A stretch of 64,000 nucleotides of DNA from Micromonospora pallida. GTDB taxonomy: Bacteria; Actinomycetota; Actinomycetes; Mycobacteriales; Micromonosporaceae. Below are positions 8,820 through 16,727 of this stretch, one piece after another (the first letter of the stretch is position 1; every line of letters starts with the position of its first letter). A model generated the notes under the pieces. It worked only from the letters and a program-made list of their open reading frames with translations, was not told the origin of the DNA and searched no databases. The stretch spans positions 6,077,001 through 6,141,000 of the forward strand of contig NZ_FMHW01000002.1 of NCBI RefSeq assembly GCF_900090325.1, given 5' to 3'. The position numbers were made by a program, and so were the translations under genes.

Positions 8820-9015
8820 CGGCCCCGACCCGGTCCGCGCTGACCTGGACGTGACGCCTCCCCCGTTGGCCTGAGACGAGCCCTGCTCACCTCAGGCTAC
8901 GAGGGTGTTTCGCGTCATGTGTGGCCTTCGCCCGATCCACCGGATCTGACCCGGGCTGGCTCGACCCGATCGCGCTCGTCGCTACCGCCGGCCGAGCCCG
9001 CGCTGGCGCCCCGGG

Positions 9016-10233
9016 TCACTTCCGGGTGGAGAGGACGCCCGGGTTGGCGAAGACGAACTCGGCGAGCTTGTCCTCCTTGACCGCCTTGAACATGTCCATG
9101 GTCAGCGGGCTGAGCGACTCCCGGCCGTGCTCGTTGACGTGGAAGGTGCCGTTGTTCGTCCGCAGCATGGTCAACTCGTTGTCGGTGACCCCGCGCATGG
9201 TGAAGACCAGGTCCGCGATCTCCGCCCGACCGGTGTCGATGATGAGCGTGTCGCCGGCCGCGTCGAGCAGTTTCCTCAGCTTCAGCGGGTTGGTCATCGC
9301 ACCGTCGCTGATCGCCTTCTTGGCCATCGCCTTGATCAGCTGCTGCTGGTTCTGTTGGCGGTCGTAGTCGCCGTTGGCCAGGGTCTTCCGTTGGCGGGAG
9401 TAGTCCAGGGCCTCCCAGCCCTCCATCTCCCGGCAGCCCTTCTTGTGCAGCACGGGGGTCCTCTTCTTGCCGGTCTTCTTGGCGTCCGCGTTCCACATCG
9501 GCTTGCCGTCGACGTACGACATGTGGATCGACGTGACCTCCTGGGCGACGCAGATGCGTACGGTGCCCAGGGCGTCGATCACCTTCTTGAACCCGCCGAA
9601 GTTGATGATCGCCGCGCCGTCGAAGCTCACCCCGGTCGCGTTCTTGATGGTCTGCGCCATCAACTGGGCCCCGCCCTCCCAGCCGCCGCCGTTACGGGCC
9701 CCGTAATGGAACGCGGCGTTGATCAGGGTGGTGTCGCCGCCGAAGCCCGTCTTCTTGAACGGCGGGATCTGCACCTCGGTGTCCCGGGGGATCGAGATCA
9801 GGTACGCCTGGTCGTGCGTCGCCGGGATGTGCAGGATGATGATGCTGTCCGCCCGGACGTCGTCGGCCGCCCAGGTCGCCCGGGCGTCCACGCCGAGCAG
9901 CAGCATGTCGATCGGGCCCTCGAGCGTGTCGCCACCCTCGGCGTTGCTCTTGCCCGCGTCGCCGAGCAGGTTCTGCTGGGAGATGCTCCCGGTCGCCTGA
10001 CCGATCAGCGCCTTGCTCCCCACGATCGCCGCACCGCTGGTCATCATCAGCACCGCGCCGACGACCACGGTGAGTCGGGCCCAGAGCGGGTCCTTGCGCC
10101 GCTTCCGCTTCGGGGATGTGTCCGTACCACGGCCGCCACCCCGGCGGGACGGCGGAACCACTGAGGCGGAAGCCCGGCCGGCAGGGGCGGGTTCCCGCGA
10201 CGACGGAGGGCGACGGCGGGTCTGCACCGGCAT
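9016..10233 (-). CDS. LytR-CpsA-Psr (LCP) family protein 2
   Basis: About 405 residues. A cytoplasmic, basic Arg/Pro-rich tail (about 60 residues, RRGGGRGTDTSPKRKRRK) precedes a single membrane helix (LTVVVGAVLMMTSGAAIVGS). The extracellular LCP domain shows IDMLLLGVDARATW, RADSIIILHIPATHDQAY, ISIPRDTEVQIPPF, TLINAAFHYGARNGGGWEGG and ALDYSRQRKTLANGDYDRQ. The conserved Arg and Asp residues for pyrophosphate-lipid binding are present. The ATG at 10233 (MPVQTRRR) is preferred over an in-frame start at 10302. Middle gene of the LCP trio. Confidence 0.93.
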   Translation of the reverse strand: MPVQTRRRPPSSREPAPAGRASASVVPPSRRGGGRGTDTSPKRKRRKDPLWARLTVVVGAVLMMTSGAAIVGSKALIGQATGSISQQNLLGDAGKSNAEGGDTLEGPIDMLLLGVDARATWAADDVRADSIIILHIPATHDQAYLISIPRDTEVQIPPFKKTGFGGDTTLINAAFHYGARNGGGWEGGAQLMAQTIKNATGVSFDGAAIINFGGFKKVIDALGTVRICVAQEVTSIHMSYVDGKPMWNADAKKTGKKRTPVLHKKGCREMEGWEALDYSRQRKTLANGDYDRQQNQQQLIKAMAKKAISDGAMTNPLKLRKLLDAAGDTLIIDTGRAEIADLVFTMRGVTDNELTMLRTNNGTFHVNEHGRESLSPLTMDMFKAVKEDKLAEFVFANPGVLSTRK

Positions 10234-10370
10234 GCGTACTCCAGCTCGCGATATCGGGGGCGGGACCACTTTACGGATCCACCCTCGATCTGGCGAGTTC
10301 ATCTCGCCGCCATTTCACGTTTTACCCGCCGTCGTCGCCGATTGCTGACCGAACGGCTGACATACGAGAA

Positions 10371-10420
10371 ACCGGTCGGCGGCCGGAACGTCCGTTAAGG
10401 CGTCCCGGCCGCCGACCGGT
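10371..10420 (-). terminator. hairpin terminator after LCP gene 3
   Basis: Perfect 16-bp inverted arms, 10371-10386 (ACCGGTCGGCGGCCGG) and 10405-10420, just past the 3' end of the LCP gene that ends at 10440. There is no clear T-run, as is usual in high-GC actinomycetes. Confidence 0.7.
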
Positions 10421-10439
10421 GCTGACGTCGGTCGAAGCG

Positions 10440-11660
10440 TCAGCCGCCGTTGGATTTGGCAGGCTGGTTCGCCTTGACCCATTCGGCCATGCGGTCCCCG
10501 GCCATCGCCCGGTACATCGCCAGCGCCTTCTCCCGGTCGGAGACCACCACGGACTGGCCGTCGATCGTCTCGCTGCCCAGGTGCGGGCTGGTCACGAAGG
10601 TGAGGTTCTCGCCGCGCAGCTTCCGGAACTGCACCGCCATGTCTGCCAGGGAGAACCCCTCGTCCACGGTCACCGCGTCGGTCGTCGACTTGAGGAAGGC
10701 GTTCAGCTTGCGGGGACTGGTCAGCGTGTTGCTGCTGGCCGCCTTGTCCATCAGCGCCCGGAGGAACTCCTGCTGGTGCCGCATCCGGGCGAAGTCGCCG
10801 TCCGGGAACTGCTTACGCTGGCGGATCCAGTCCAGCGCCTCGGCCCCGTTCATGTGGTTCACGCCCTTGGTGAACGTCCGGTACGGCTTGTGGATCGAGG
10901 TGACGGTCCGTTCCACCGGCAGGTCCACCCCGCCGAGCGCGTCGGTGACCTGCTTGAATCCGGCGAAGTCGACCGCCATCACGTGGTCCAGGTGCACGTC
11001 GGTGAAGCACTCCACCGTCCGGACCGCCAGCGGGAGACCACCGAAGGCGAAAGCCGCGTTGATCTTTGCGCGCTGGCCGGTCCCGCACTCCGCGTTCGCG
11101 CTCTCGGGAATCGGCACGTAGAGGTCGCGGGGGATGGAGACCAGGTACGCCTCGGCGTGGTTCGAGGGGATGTGCATCACGATGATGGTGTCCGCCCGCC
11201 ACTTGCTGGACTGGTCGATCGGGGCGTCCGGGTCCCGCGAGTCGCTGCCGACCAGCAGGATGTTGAGCGCGCCGTCGACCGCCTTGGCCGGCCGGTCGCC
11301 GGTGATCTCCGAGAACGGGTCGGTGCGGGCCAGGTCCTTGTCCAGACCCCGGGCGTAGACCCAGGCGCCGATGCCACCGAGGAGCGCGAGCACCAGTACG
11401 GCGACCCCGGCGACCAGCGCGATCCGGCCCCAGCGCGGACGGGGGCCCGGGCGAGGGGGACGACCGGGGCCACCTGGCCCGGGAGGACCGGCCGGTCCGG
11501 CGCCGGCCCGACGGGGTGCGGCGTCGGCCGGGTGTCGATCGTCGCCCGGCCGGGCCGGGGGGTACCGGCGGTCCGGGTCGGAGCCCGGGACCGAGGCACG
11601 CCCGGCGGAGCCCCAGTGCAGGTACGGGAGCGGGAGACCGGCTGACGAAGTCGCTGACAT
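10440..11660 (-). CDS. LytR-CpsA-Psr (LCP) family protein 3
   Basis: A 406-residue LCP protein with a long cytoplasmic Pro/Gly/Arg-rich tail (about residues 25-80), one membrane helix (IALVAGVAVLVLALLGGIG) and an extracellular LCP domain. Motifs: LNILLVGSDSRDPDAP, WRADTIIVMHIPSNHAEAY, VSIPRDLYVPIPES, AKINAAFAFGG, HLDHVMAVDFAGF, ALDWIRQRKQFPDGDFARM. All three LCP proteins of this cluster keep the arginine/aspartate core. A strong inverted repeat sits after its stop. An epimerase/decarboxylase gene lies just upstream on the same strand, consistent with a glycopolymer locus, although no polymerase is present. Confidence 0.93.
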   Translation of the reverse strand: MSATSSAGLPLPYLHWGSAGRASVPGSDPDRRYPPARPGDDRHPADAAPRRAGAGPAGPPGPGGPGRPPRPGPRPRWGRIALVAGVAVLVLALLGGIGAWVYARGLDKDLARTDPFSEITGDRPAKAVDGALNILLVGSDSRDPDAPIDQSSKWRADTIIVMHIPSNHAEAYLVSIPRDLYVPIPESANAECGTGQRAKINAAFAFGGLPLAVRTVECFTDVHLDHVMAVDFAGFKQVTDALGGVDLPVERTVTSIHKPYRTFTKGVNHMNGAEALDWIRQRKQFPDGDFARMRHQQEFLRALMDKAASSNTLTSPRKLNAFLKSTTDAVTVDEGFSLADMAVQFRKLRGENLTFVTSPHLGSETIDGQSVVVSDREKALAMYRAMAGDRMAEWVKANQPAKSNGG

Positions 11661-11736
11661 GTAACTCAGGGTACGGAACCGGAGCCAGTCACGCCTTCAG
11701 GTGACGCTCAGCCGGCCGCCGAACCTGTGCGGGAAA

Positions 11737-12714
11737 TCAGCCCAACCGCTTCCGGAAGTGGTCGATCGTGCGCCGGAGGCCGTCCTCGGGGGAGACCTGG
11801 GGCTCGTAGCCGAGCACCTCCCGGGCCAGGGAGAGGTCCGGCCGCCGCATCTCCGGGTCGTCCGCGGCCCGGGTGACATAGGTCACCTCCGAGCTGCTGC
11901 CGGAGAGCGCCACGATCAACTCGGCGAGCTGGCGCATCGACATCTCGTGCTCGGTTCCACAGTTGATCGGCCCGGTCTCGGTCGAGTCGAGCAGCAGCAG
12001 GATGCCGCGCACCAGGTCGTCGACGTAGCAGATCGAACGGGTCTGCGCCCCGGTCCCGTGCACGGTGATCGGCTCGTCGCGCAGCGCCTGGGCGATGAAG
12101 GTGGGGATGGCCCGCCCGTCGTCCGGCCGCATCCGGGGGCCGTACGTGTTGAAGATCCGCACGATGCCGACGTCCAGGCCGTGGAACCGGTGGTAGGCCA
12201 TGGTGGCCGCCTCCGCGAACCGCTTGGCCTCGTCGTAGACGCTGCGGACACCGATCGGGTTGACGTTGCCCCAGTACGTCTCCCGCTGCGGGTGCTCCTT
12301 CGGGTCGCCGTACGCCTCGGAGGTGGAGGCCAGCAGGAACCGGGCCCCGTCGGCGACCGCCCGGTCCAGCAGGTGCAGCGTGGCGACCGAGCCGACCCGG
12401 AGGATCTCGATCGGGAGGCTGGTGAAGTCGGTCGGACTGGCCGGGGAGGCCATGTGCAGGATCGCGTCGAAGCGCTCCGCCAGCGCCGGGTGGTGGGTCG
12501 GCAGACCGTCGGAGACGTCCGCGTCGACGAGGGTGAAGGTGGGACGCTCGGCGAGGTGGGCGACGTTCTCCTTGGACCCGGTGACGAAGTTGTCCACCGC
12601 GACCACCGTGCAACCCCGGTCGAGCAGCACGTCGACCAGGTGCGACGGGACGAAACCGGCACCGCCGGTGACGAGAACTCGGTGACCGGCGCCGAAACGG
12701 GGAGCTACCTTCAT
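11737..12714 (-). CDS. NAD-dependent epimerase/dehydratase (UDP-glucuronate decarboxylase-like SDR)
   Basis: A 325-residue extended SDR enzyme, closest by motif to UDP-glucuronic acid decarboxylases that make UDP-xylose. The NAD site is VLVTGGAGFVPSHLVDVL (residues about 11-28); the third glycine of GxxGxxG is replaced by Pro. The acidic residue after strand 2 is VVAVDNFVTGS. The catalytic core has HMASPASPTDF, LLASTSEAYGDP and the YxxxK motif in SVYDEAKRFAEA. FNTYGPRMRPDDGR and RSICYVDDLVRGI are sugar-nucleotide motifs of the subfamily. The ATG at 12714 is preferred over an upstream in-frame start. A nucleotide-sugar product for cell-wall or exopolysaccharide assembly is inferred. Confidence 0.88.
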   Translation of the reverse strand: MKVAPRFGAGHRVLVTGGAGFVPSHLVDVLLDRGCTVVAVDNFVTGSKENVAHLAERPTFTLVDADVSDGLPTHHPALAERFDAILHMASPASPTDFTSLPIEILRVGSVATLHLLDRAVADGARFLLASTSEAYGDPKEHPQRETYWGNVNPIGVRSVYDEAKRFAEAATMAYHRFHGLDVGIVRIFNTYGPRMRPDDGRAIPTFIAQALRDEPITVHGTGAQTRSICYVDDLVRGILLLLDSTETGPINCGTEHEMSMRQLAELIVALSGSSSEVTYVTRAADDPEMRRPDLSLAREVLGYEPQVSPEDGLRRTIDHFRKRLG

Positions 12715-12823
12715 ACCGGTTAGCCTACTCAGCGGCACCGCGTCACGCCGTATCGACAAGCGGGACGACATCGACGATGTCCCCCGGCGGACCGGCGACG
12801 ACCTCCGTCCGCAGACCCCGTGA

Positions 12824-12866
12824 CCGGTCCGGCGGCACCTCCCAGGTCGGGATGCCGCCGGACCGG
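12824..12866 (-). terminator. hairpin terminator after actP
   Basis: Perfect 14-bp arms at 12824-12837 (CCGGTCCGGCGGCA) and 12853-12866 with a 15-base loop, directly downstream of the symporter gene whose stop is at 12883. Likely transcription end for the actP operon. Confidence 0.7.
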
Positions 12867-12882
12867 CTCGTCGCGGACTCCG

Positions 12883-14556
12883 TCAGTGGGCGCCCGCCCC
12901 GGTCAGCGCGCGGACCTCCAGTTCGGCGTACTTCTCCTCGTCGCGCTCCTTCGAGATCACCGTCCCGAGCCAGCCGCAGAAGAACCCGAACGGGATGGAG
13001 AGGATCCCCGGGTTGGACAGCGGGAACCACTGCCAGTCGTGCTCCGGGAACATCGAGGTCGGTGCACCGGACACCACCGGGGAGAAGAAGACCAGCAGGA
13101 CCGCCGAGAGCAGGCCGCCGTAGATGGCCCAGACCGCCCCGGAGGTGTTGAACCGCCGCCAGAACAGGCTGTAGAGGATCGCCGGCAGGTTGCCCGAGGC
13201 GGCCACCGCGAAGGCGAGCGCGACCAGGAACGCCACGTTCAGGTTCTGCGCGTAGATCGACAGCAGGATGGACACCGCGCCGATGACCAGGGCGGACAGG
13301 CGCGCGACCCGGACCTCCTGCCGTTCGGAGGTCTGGCCGTTCTTGATGACGTTGGCGTAGAAGTCGTGCGCGAGGCTCGACGACGAGGCCAGGGTCAGTC
13401 CGGCCACCACCGCCAGGATGGTGGCGAAGGCCACCGCCGCGATGATCGCCAGCAGGGCCGCGCCGCCCAGGTCACCGCCGAGGAAGTCCACGCCGAGCAC
13501 CTCGGCGAGCTGTGGTGCGGCGGTGTTGCCCGCCTTGTCCTGCGCGGTGATCGCCTCGCCACCGACCAGCGCCGCCGCCCCGAAGCCCAGGGCCAGGGTG
13601 AGCAGGTAGAAGGTGCCGATGATGCCGATCGCCCAGAGCACGCTCTTGCGGGCCGCCTTCGCGGTCGGCACCGTGTAGAAGCGGATCAGGATGTGCGGGA
13701 GGCCCGCCGTGCCGAGCACCAGCGCGATGCCGAGCGAGAGCAGGTCCACCTTGTTGTAGAAGGTCTGGGTGGCGTTCCCGGCCACCTCGACCCCGTACCG
13801 GAGTCCCGGTTCGAGGAAGGCGTTGCCCTTGCCGGACGAGGCGGCGGCGTCGCCGAGCAGCGCGGACAGGTTGAACTGGTACTTCGCCAGCACCAGCAGC
13901 GTCATCACCAGCGCCCCGCCCATCAGCAGGAACGCCTTGACGATCTGGACGTACGTGGTGCCCTTCATTCCGCCGACGGTGACGTAGATGATCATGAGGG
14001 CGCCGACCAGGATGATGGTGGCGACCTTCGCGGTATCCGCGTCCATGCCCAGGAAGGTGGTTCCCGGCCGGATGCCGAGCAGCAGGGCCACCAGCGCGCC
14101 CGCGCCGACCATCTGGGCCAGCAGGTAGAAGATCGACACGGTGATGGTGGAGGCCGCGGCGGCGGTCCGGACCGGCCGCTGGCGCATCCGGAAGGCCAGT
14201 ACGTCGGCCATCGTGTACCGGCCGGAGTTGCGCAGCAGTTCGGCGACGAGCAGCAGGGCCACCAGCCAGGCGACCAGGAACCCGATCGAGTAGAGGAAAC
14301 CGTCGTAGCCGTACAGGGCGATGAGGCCGGCGATGCCCAGGAAGGACGCCGCTGACATGTAGTCGCCGCCGATCGCCATGCCGTTCTGGAAGCCGGAGAA
14401 GGACCGGCCGCCGGCGTAGAAGTCGGTGGCCGTCTTGGTCTGTCGGCTGGCCCAGATGGTGATGGCGAGGGTGGCCGCCACGAAGACCAGGAAGAGGGCG
14501 ATGGTCAGGTTGCGGGCGGTGGTGTCGGCCGCCTCAGCCGCGAGGACCGTGCTCAT
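12883..14556 (-). CDS. actP: cation/acetate symporter (SSS family)
   Basis: A 557-residue sodium/solute symporter very like ActP, which takes up acetate and other short carboxylates with Na+. About 13 hydrophobic helices are visible. Signatures: DFYAGGRSFSGFQNGMAIGG, DYMSAASFLGIAGLIALYGYDG, VADVLAFRMRQRPVRTAAA (TMADVLAFR), GGMKGTTYVQIVKAFLL, LPHILIRFYTVPTAKAARKS and LASSSSLAHDFYANVIK. Its start overlaps the 3' end of the DUF485 gene by 23 nt, the usual YjcH-ActP pairing, implying translational coupling. A CRP-like palindrome lies upstream of the operon. Confidence 0.95.
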   Translation of the reverse strand: MSTVLAAEAADTTARNLTIALFLVFVAATLAITIWASRQTKTATDFYAGGRSFSGFQNGMAIGGDYMSAASFLGIAGLIALYGYDGFLYSIGFLVAWLVALLLVAELLRNSGRYTMADVLAFRMRQRPVRTAAAASTITVSIFYLLAQMVGAGALVALLLGIRPGTTFLGMDADTAKVATIILVGALMIIYVTVGGMKGTTYVQIVKAFLLMGGALVMTLLVLAKYQFNLSALLGDAAASSGKGNAFLEPGLRYGVEVAGNATQTFYNKVDLLSLGIALVLGTAGLPHILIRFYTVPTAKAARKSVLWAIGIIGTFYLLTLALGFGAAALVGGEAITAQDKAGNTAAPQLAEVLGVDFLGGDLGGAALLAIIAAVAFATILAVVAGLTLASSSSLAHDFYANVIKNGQTSERQEVRVARLSALVIGAVSILLSIYAQNLNVAFLVALAFAVAASGNLPAILYSLFWRRFNTSGAVWAIYGGLLSAVLLVFFSPVVSGAPTSMFPEHDWQWFPLSNPGILSIPFGFFCGWLGTVISKERDEEKYAELEVRALTGAGAH

Positions 14557-14920
14557 GGCCCACCTCCCCGATCTCGGCGCGGATCCGGTCGGCGACCGGA
14601 TCGATCTTGCGGTCGGCGTACCGGGCGTAGAGCCAGGCGATCAGGAACGTCGAGACGAACTGGAGCAGCCCGAAGACGAGTGCCACGTTGATGTTGCTGC
14701 CGAAGAGCTTCGTGCCCATGAATCCCCGCGCGTACGCGGAGAGGATCACGTAGAGCGCGTACCACAGGAAGAAGGCCACGGTCATCGGGAAGACGAAACC
14801 GCGCAGCGCGCGGCGCAGACCGGCGAACTCGTCCGACCGCTGTACGGCGAGATACTGCTCGTGGCTCGTCGTGGCGGGCGTGGGCGCGTCCGTCGAAATC
14901 TTGGGTGAGTCCGTCGACAT
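14534..14920 (-). CDS. DUF485 membrane protein, ActP partner
   Basis: A 128-residue DUF485 protein (YjcH type) with two membrane helices: RGFVFPMTVAFFLWYALYVI (about residues 40-60) and NVALVFGLLQFVSTFLIAWL (about 78-98), followed by YARYADRKIDPVADRIRAEI, which is the family signature. It precedes and overlaps actP by 23 nt, as in many acetate-uptake operons. The protein is thought to assist or regulate the symporter, but its exact role is unknown. The N-terminal 25 residues are Thr/Pro/Ser-rich and probably disordered. Confidence 0.92.
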   Translation of the reverse strand: MSTDSPKISTDAPTPATTSHEQYLAVQRSDEFAGLRRALRGFVFPMTVAFFLWYALYVILSAYARGFMGTKLFGSNINVALVFGLLQFVSTFLIAWLYARYADRKIDPVADRIRAEIGEVGHEHGPRG

Positions 14921-15046
14921 CTGTAGATCACCACCTTTCGCGGGCGTGGGGTGTTGCGCGCACCGTAGGGACGGTGCTCACCGCCAGGAAAGGGGAGGAT
15001 CGGCGCGGGTCGCTGGCTGCGCCGAACGGCCGATCCGGTGCGCCGA

Positions 15047-15060
15047 GTGACGTACGTCAC
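15047..15060. promoter_or_regulatory. CRP/GlxR-like palindrome upstream of the acetate operon
   Basis: Perfect 14-bp palindrome GTGACGTACGTCAC, fitting the TGA-N6-TCA core bound by CRP-family regulators in actinobacteria. It lies about 127 bp upstream of the DUF485-actP operon start and is the only such site in the 280-bp gap 14921-15200. In other actinobacteria acetate uptake is a known CRP/GlxR target; binding here is inference. Confidence 0.4.
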
Positions 15061-15200
15061 GTAGGCGAGTGGTCGCCGCGGCTGCCGCCGGCCGGCGCTC
15101 GACCGCGCCCCGCGGGCTGCCGCCTGACCGGCGCGCTGGACCGGGTGCCGTCGGCTGCCGCTGCCCCACGCGTGCGATCGGGGACGCCGCCGGGGTGGGG

Positions 15201-15734
15201 TCAGTCGGCCAGCGTGCGGTAGCGGCCCCGGTGGTGCAGCAGCGGTTCGGCCCGCTCGGGTAGCTCGACCGCCTCGACCGCCGCCTCGACCAGCAGCGCC
15301 CAGCCGAACTCGCGGCTGCCGTCCAGCCGGCAACCCACCCAGCCGCCGGCATCCGCTGGCACCGGCCCGTACGGGGTGTCCACCCACTCATCGAGGGCGA
15401 AGAGCCCGCCGGGGGACGGGAAGAGGCCGGCGAACCGGTCGGCGAGTTGCCGGTGCGCCGGACCGAGCACCGCGACCGCGAACCGGCCGCTCTCCTCGAT
15501 CGCCGCCCACAGGTCGGCCTCCGGGTCCACCAGTCCGAGCAGCCGGTCCGGCTCCCCCTCGGCGACCAGGGTCGACGAGACGGTCAGGCCGGCCGGCCCG
15601 GGGGCGGTCCACAGGGTTACCGGCGACGCCAGCCGTCCCCGCAGTCGGCGGACCGGCGAACGCTGCCCGGCCGGCGTGGCGAACGGGTCGACGTGGTGGA
15701 TCTCCGCGCCCGGCTCTGGATTCACGTGAAACAT
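15201..15734 (-). CDS. flavin reductase-like domain protein
   Basis: A 177-residue FMN-binding split-barrel protein of the flavin reductase family. LASPVTLWTAPGPAGLTVSS near residue 35 matches the strand that binds the flavin phosphate. LLGLVDPEADLWAAIEESGRFAVAVL matches the next conserved block, and the HRQLADRFAGLFPSPGG segment follows. These proteins reduce FMN/FAD with NAD(P)H for a partner monooxygenase or act as flavoproteins themselves. No monooxygenase is adjacent. The start is the ATG at 15734. Its neighbour on the same strand is an SRPBCC protein. Confidence 0.82.
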   Translation of the reverse strand: MFHVNPEPGAEIHHVDPFATPAGQRSPVRRLRGRLASPVTLWTAPGPAGLTVSSTLVAEGEPDRLLGLVDPEADLWAAIEESGRFAVAVLGPAHRQLADRFAGLFPSPGGLFALDEWVDTPYGPVPADAGGWVGCRLDGSREFGWALLVEAAVEAVELPERAEPLLHHRGRYRTLAD

Positions 15735-15762
15735 TGTGACCCGCCCGCCGGCCCGTCGTGCC

Positions 15763-16290
15763 TCACCACCCGCCGTCCGCCGGCCGCCCGTCTTCCGTCG
15801 TCCGCCCGTCTTCCGTCGGCCGGGCGGAGGCCAGCACCACCGGGTCGGCGCAGCCGGCGGCGAAACCGGCGATCCGGCGGCGGATGTCCCGACCGAGCAG
15901 CCATACCCCGATCCGTTCCGCCACCGGCCGCAGGAACGCCGGACGGCACCGGAAGTTGTACCGCCAGGTGGCGACCGTGGTACCCGGCTCGGGACCTGGC
16001 GCGAACCGCCAGCCGCCGGCGAACACCTCGAAGAACCACGGGCCCCGGACCATTTTCATCCCCACGTGGCTCGGCGGCGCGTACGAGACGTACTCGCTGA
16101 CCATGAGCAGGCCGTGCCGGGACCGGGTGACGGTGCGGACCCCCTTGCCGGGTCGGGTCGCCCCGTCGGCGAAGTGCTGGTCGCGGACGAACGGGTCCCA
16201 TCGGTAGCGCACCGACCCGACGGTCTGCGACACGGCGAACGCCAGGTCAGGCGGTACGGGGACGGTGGCGACCGACTCGACGACGGGCAT
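15763..16290 (-). CDS. SRPBCC (polyketide cyclase/dehydrase-like) protein
   Basis: About 175 residues of START/SRPBCC fold. The N-terminal strand VESVATVPVPPDLAFAVSQT and RYRWDPFVRDQHFADG (the hydrophobic-cavity entrance) are typical, then a long beta-sheet stretch with YEYVSYAPPSHVGMKM-like spacing and a W at TTVATWRYNF. The C-terminal helix closes the pocket (IGVWLLGRDIRRRIAGFAAG). It probably binds a lipid or small hydrophobic molecule; the substrate is unknown. The ATG at 16290 is the start. It is divergent from the small conserved gene at 16420. Confidence 0.75.
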   Translation of the reverse strand: MPVVESVATVPVPPDLAFAVSQTVGSVRYRWDPFVRDQHFADGATRPGKGVRTVTRSRHGLLMVSEYVSYAPPSHVGMKMVRGPWFFEVFAGGWRFAPGPEPGTTVATWRYNFRCRPAFLRPVAERIGVWLLGRDIRRRIAGFAAGCADPVVLASARPTEDGRTTEDGRPADGGW

Positions 16291-16406
16291 TGACCCATTG
16301 TGCCGCCGCCCACCAAGCCGAGCACGGGACGGCCCGGGCGGGACCGACCCGAGCGACGACGCCCAGGCGGGCCGGCAGGTGGTCGGCATCGGGTGCGAGT
16401 GGCCTC

Positions 16407-16412
16407 TATCGT
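16407..16412 (+). promoter_or_regulatory. -10 element, leaderless promoter candidate
   Basis: TATCGT ends 7 nt before the ATG at 16420, so transcription would start at or next to the start codon. No ribosome site precedes that ATG. Inference from spacing only. Confidence 0.35.
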
Positions 16413-16419
16413 GCCGGTC

Positions 16420-16674
16420 ATGGGCTTCGTGACACCGCAGCAGCTCGCCAGCAACCGCATCGTCCTCGCCGAATCCGTGCTCCGCAACGAGGTGGACTTC
16501 CGGGGCTACCCGCACCGGCACATCGCGATCGCCGCCCGTCCGCGGCTCGGAACCAGCTCCATCACCCAACTCCTGGAGGCCGTCGAGTACCTCACCCAGT
16601 TCGGATGGGAGCTGGTCAACGTCACCAGCGCCGACGGTAGCCGGGTGATGTACGCCTTCCTGCGGCTGCGCTGA
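16420..16674 (+). CDS. small conserved hypothetical protein
   Basis: 84 residues, no family name recognised. The sequence is regular and polar-hydrophobic, consistent with an alpha/beta mini-domain: LASNRIVLAESVLRNEVDF, HRHIAIAARPRLGTSSITQL, YLTQFGWELVNVTSADGSRV and MYAFLRLR. FGWELVN is a phrase often seen in small DUF4177-like proteins, but I would not name the family. It has no membrane segment. Codon use matches the neighbours, so it is a genuine gene. It lies between divergent and convergent neighbours and is probably monocistronic. Confidence 0.7.
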   Translation: MGFVTPQQLASNRIVLAESVLRNEVDFRGYPHRHIAIAARPRLGTSSITQLLEAVEYLTQFGWELVNVTSADGSRVMYAFLRLR

Positions 16675-16727
16675 GCGGAGCCGCCGGCGCGTGTACTCGG
16701 TCGACGACAACGGAGCGGTGGAACCGG

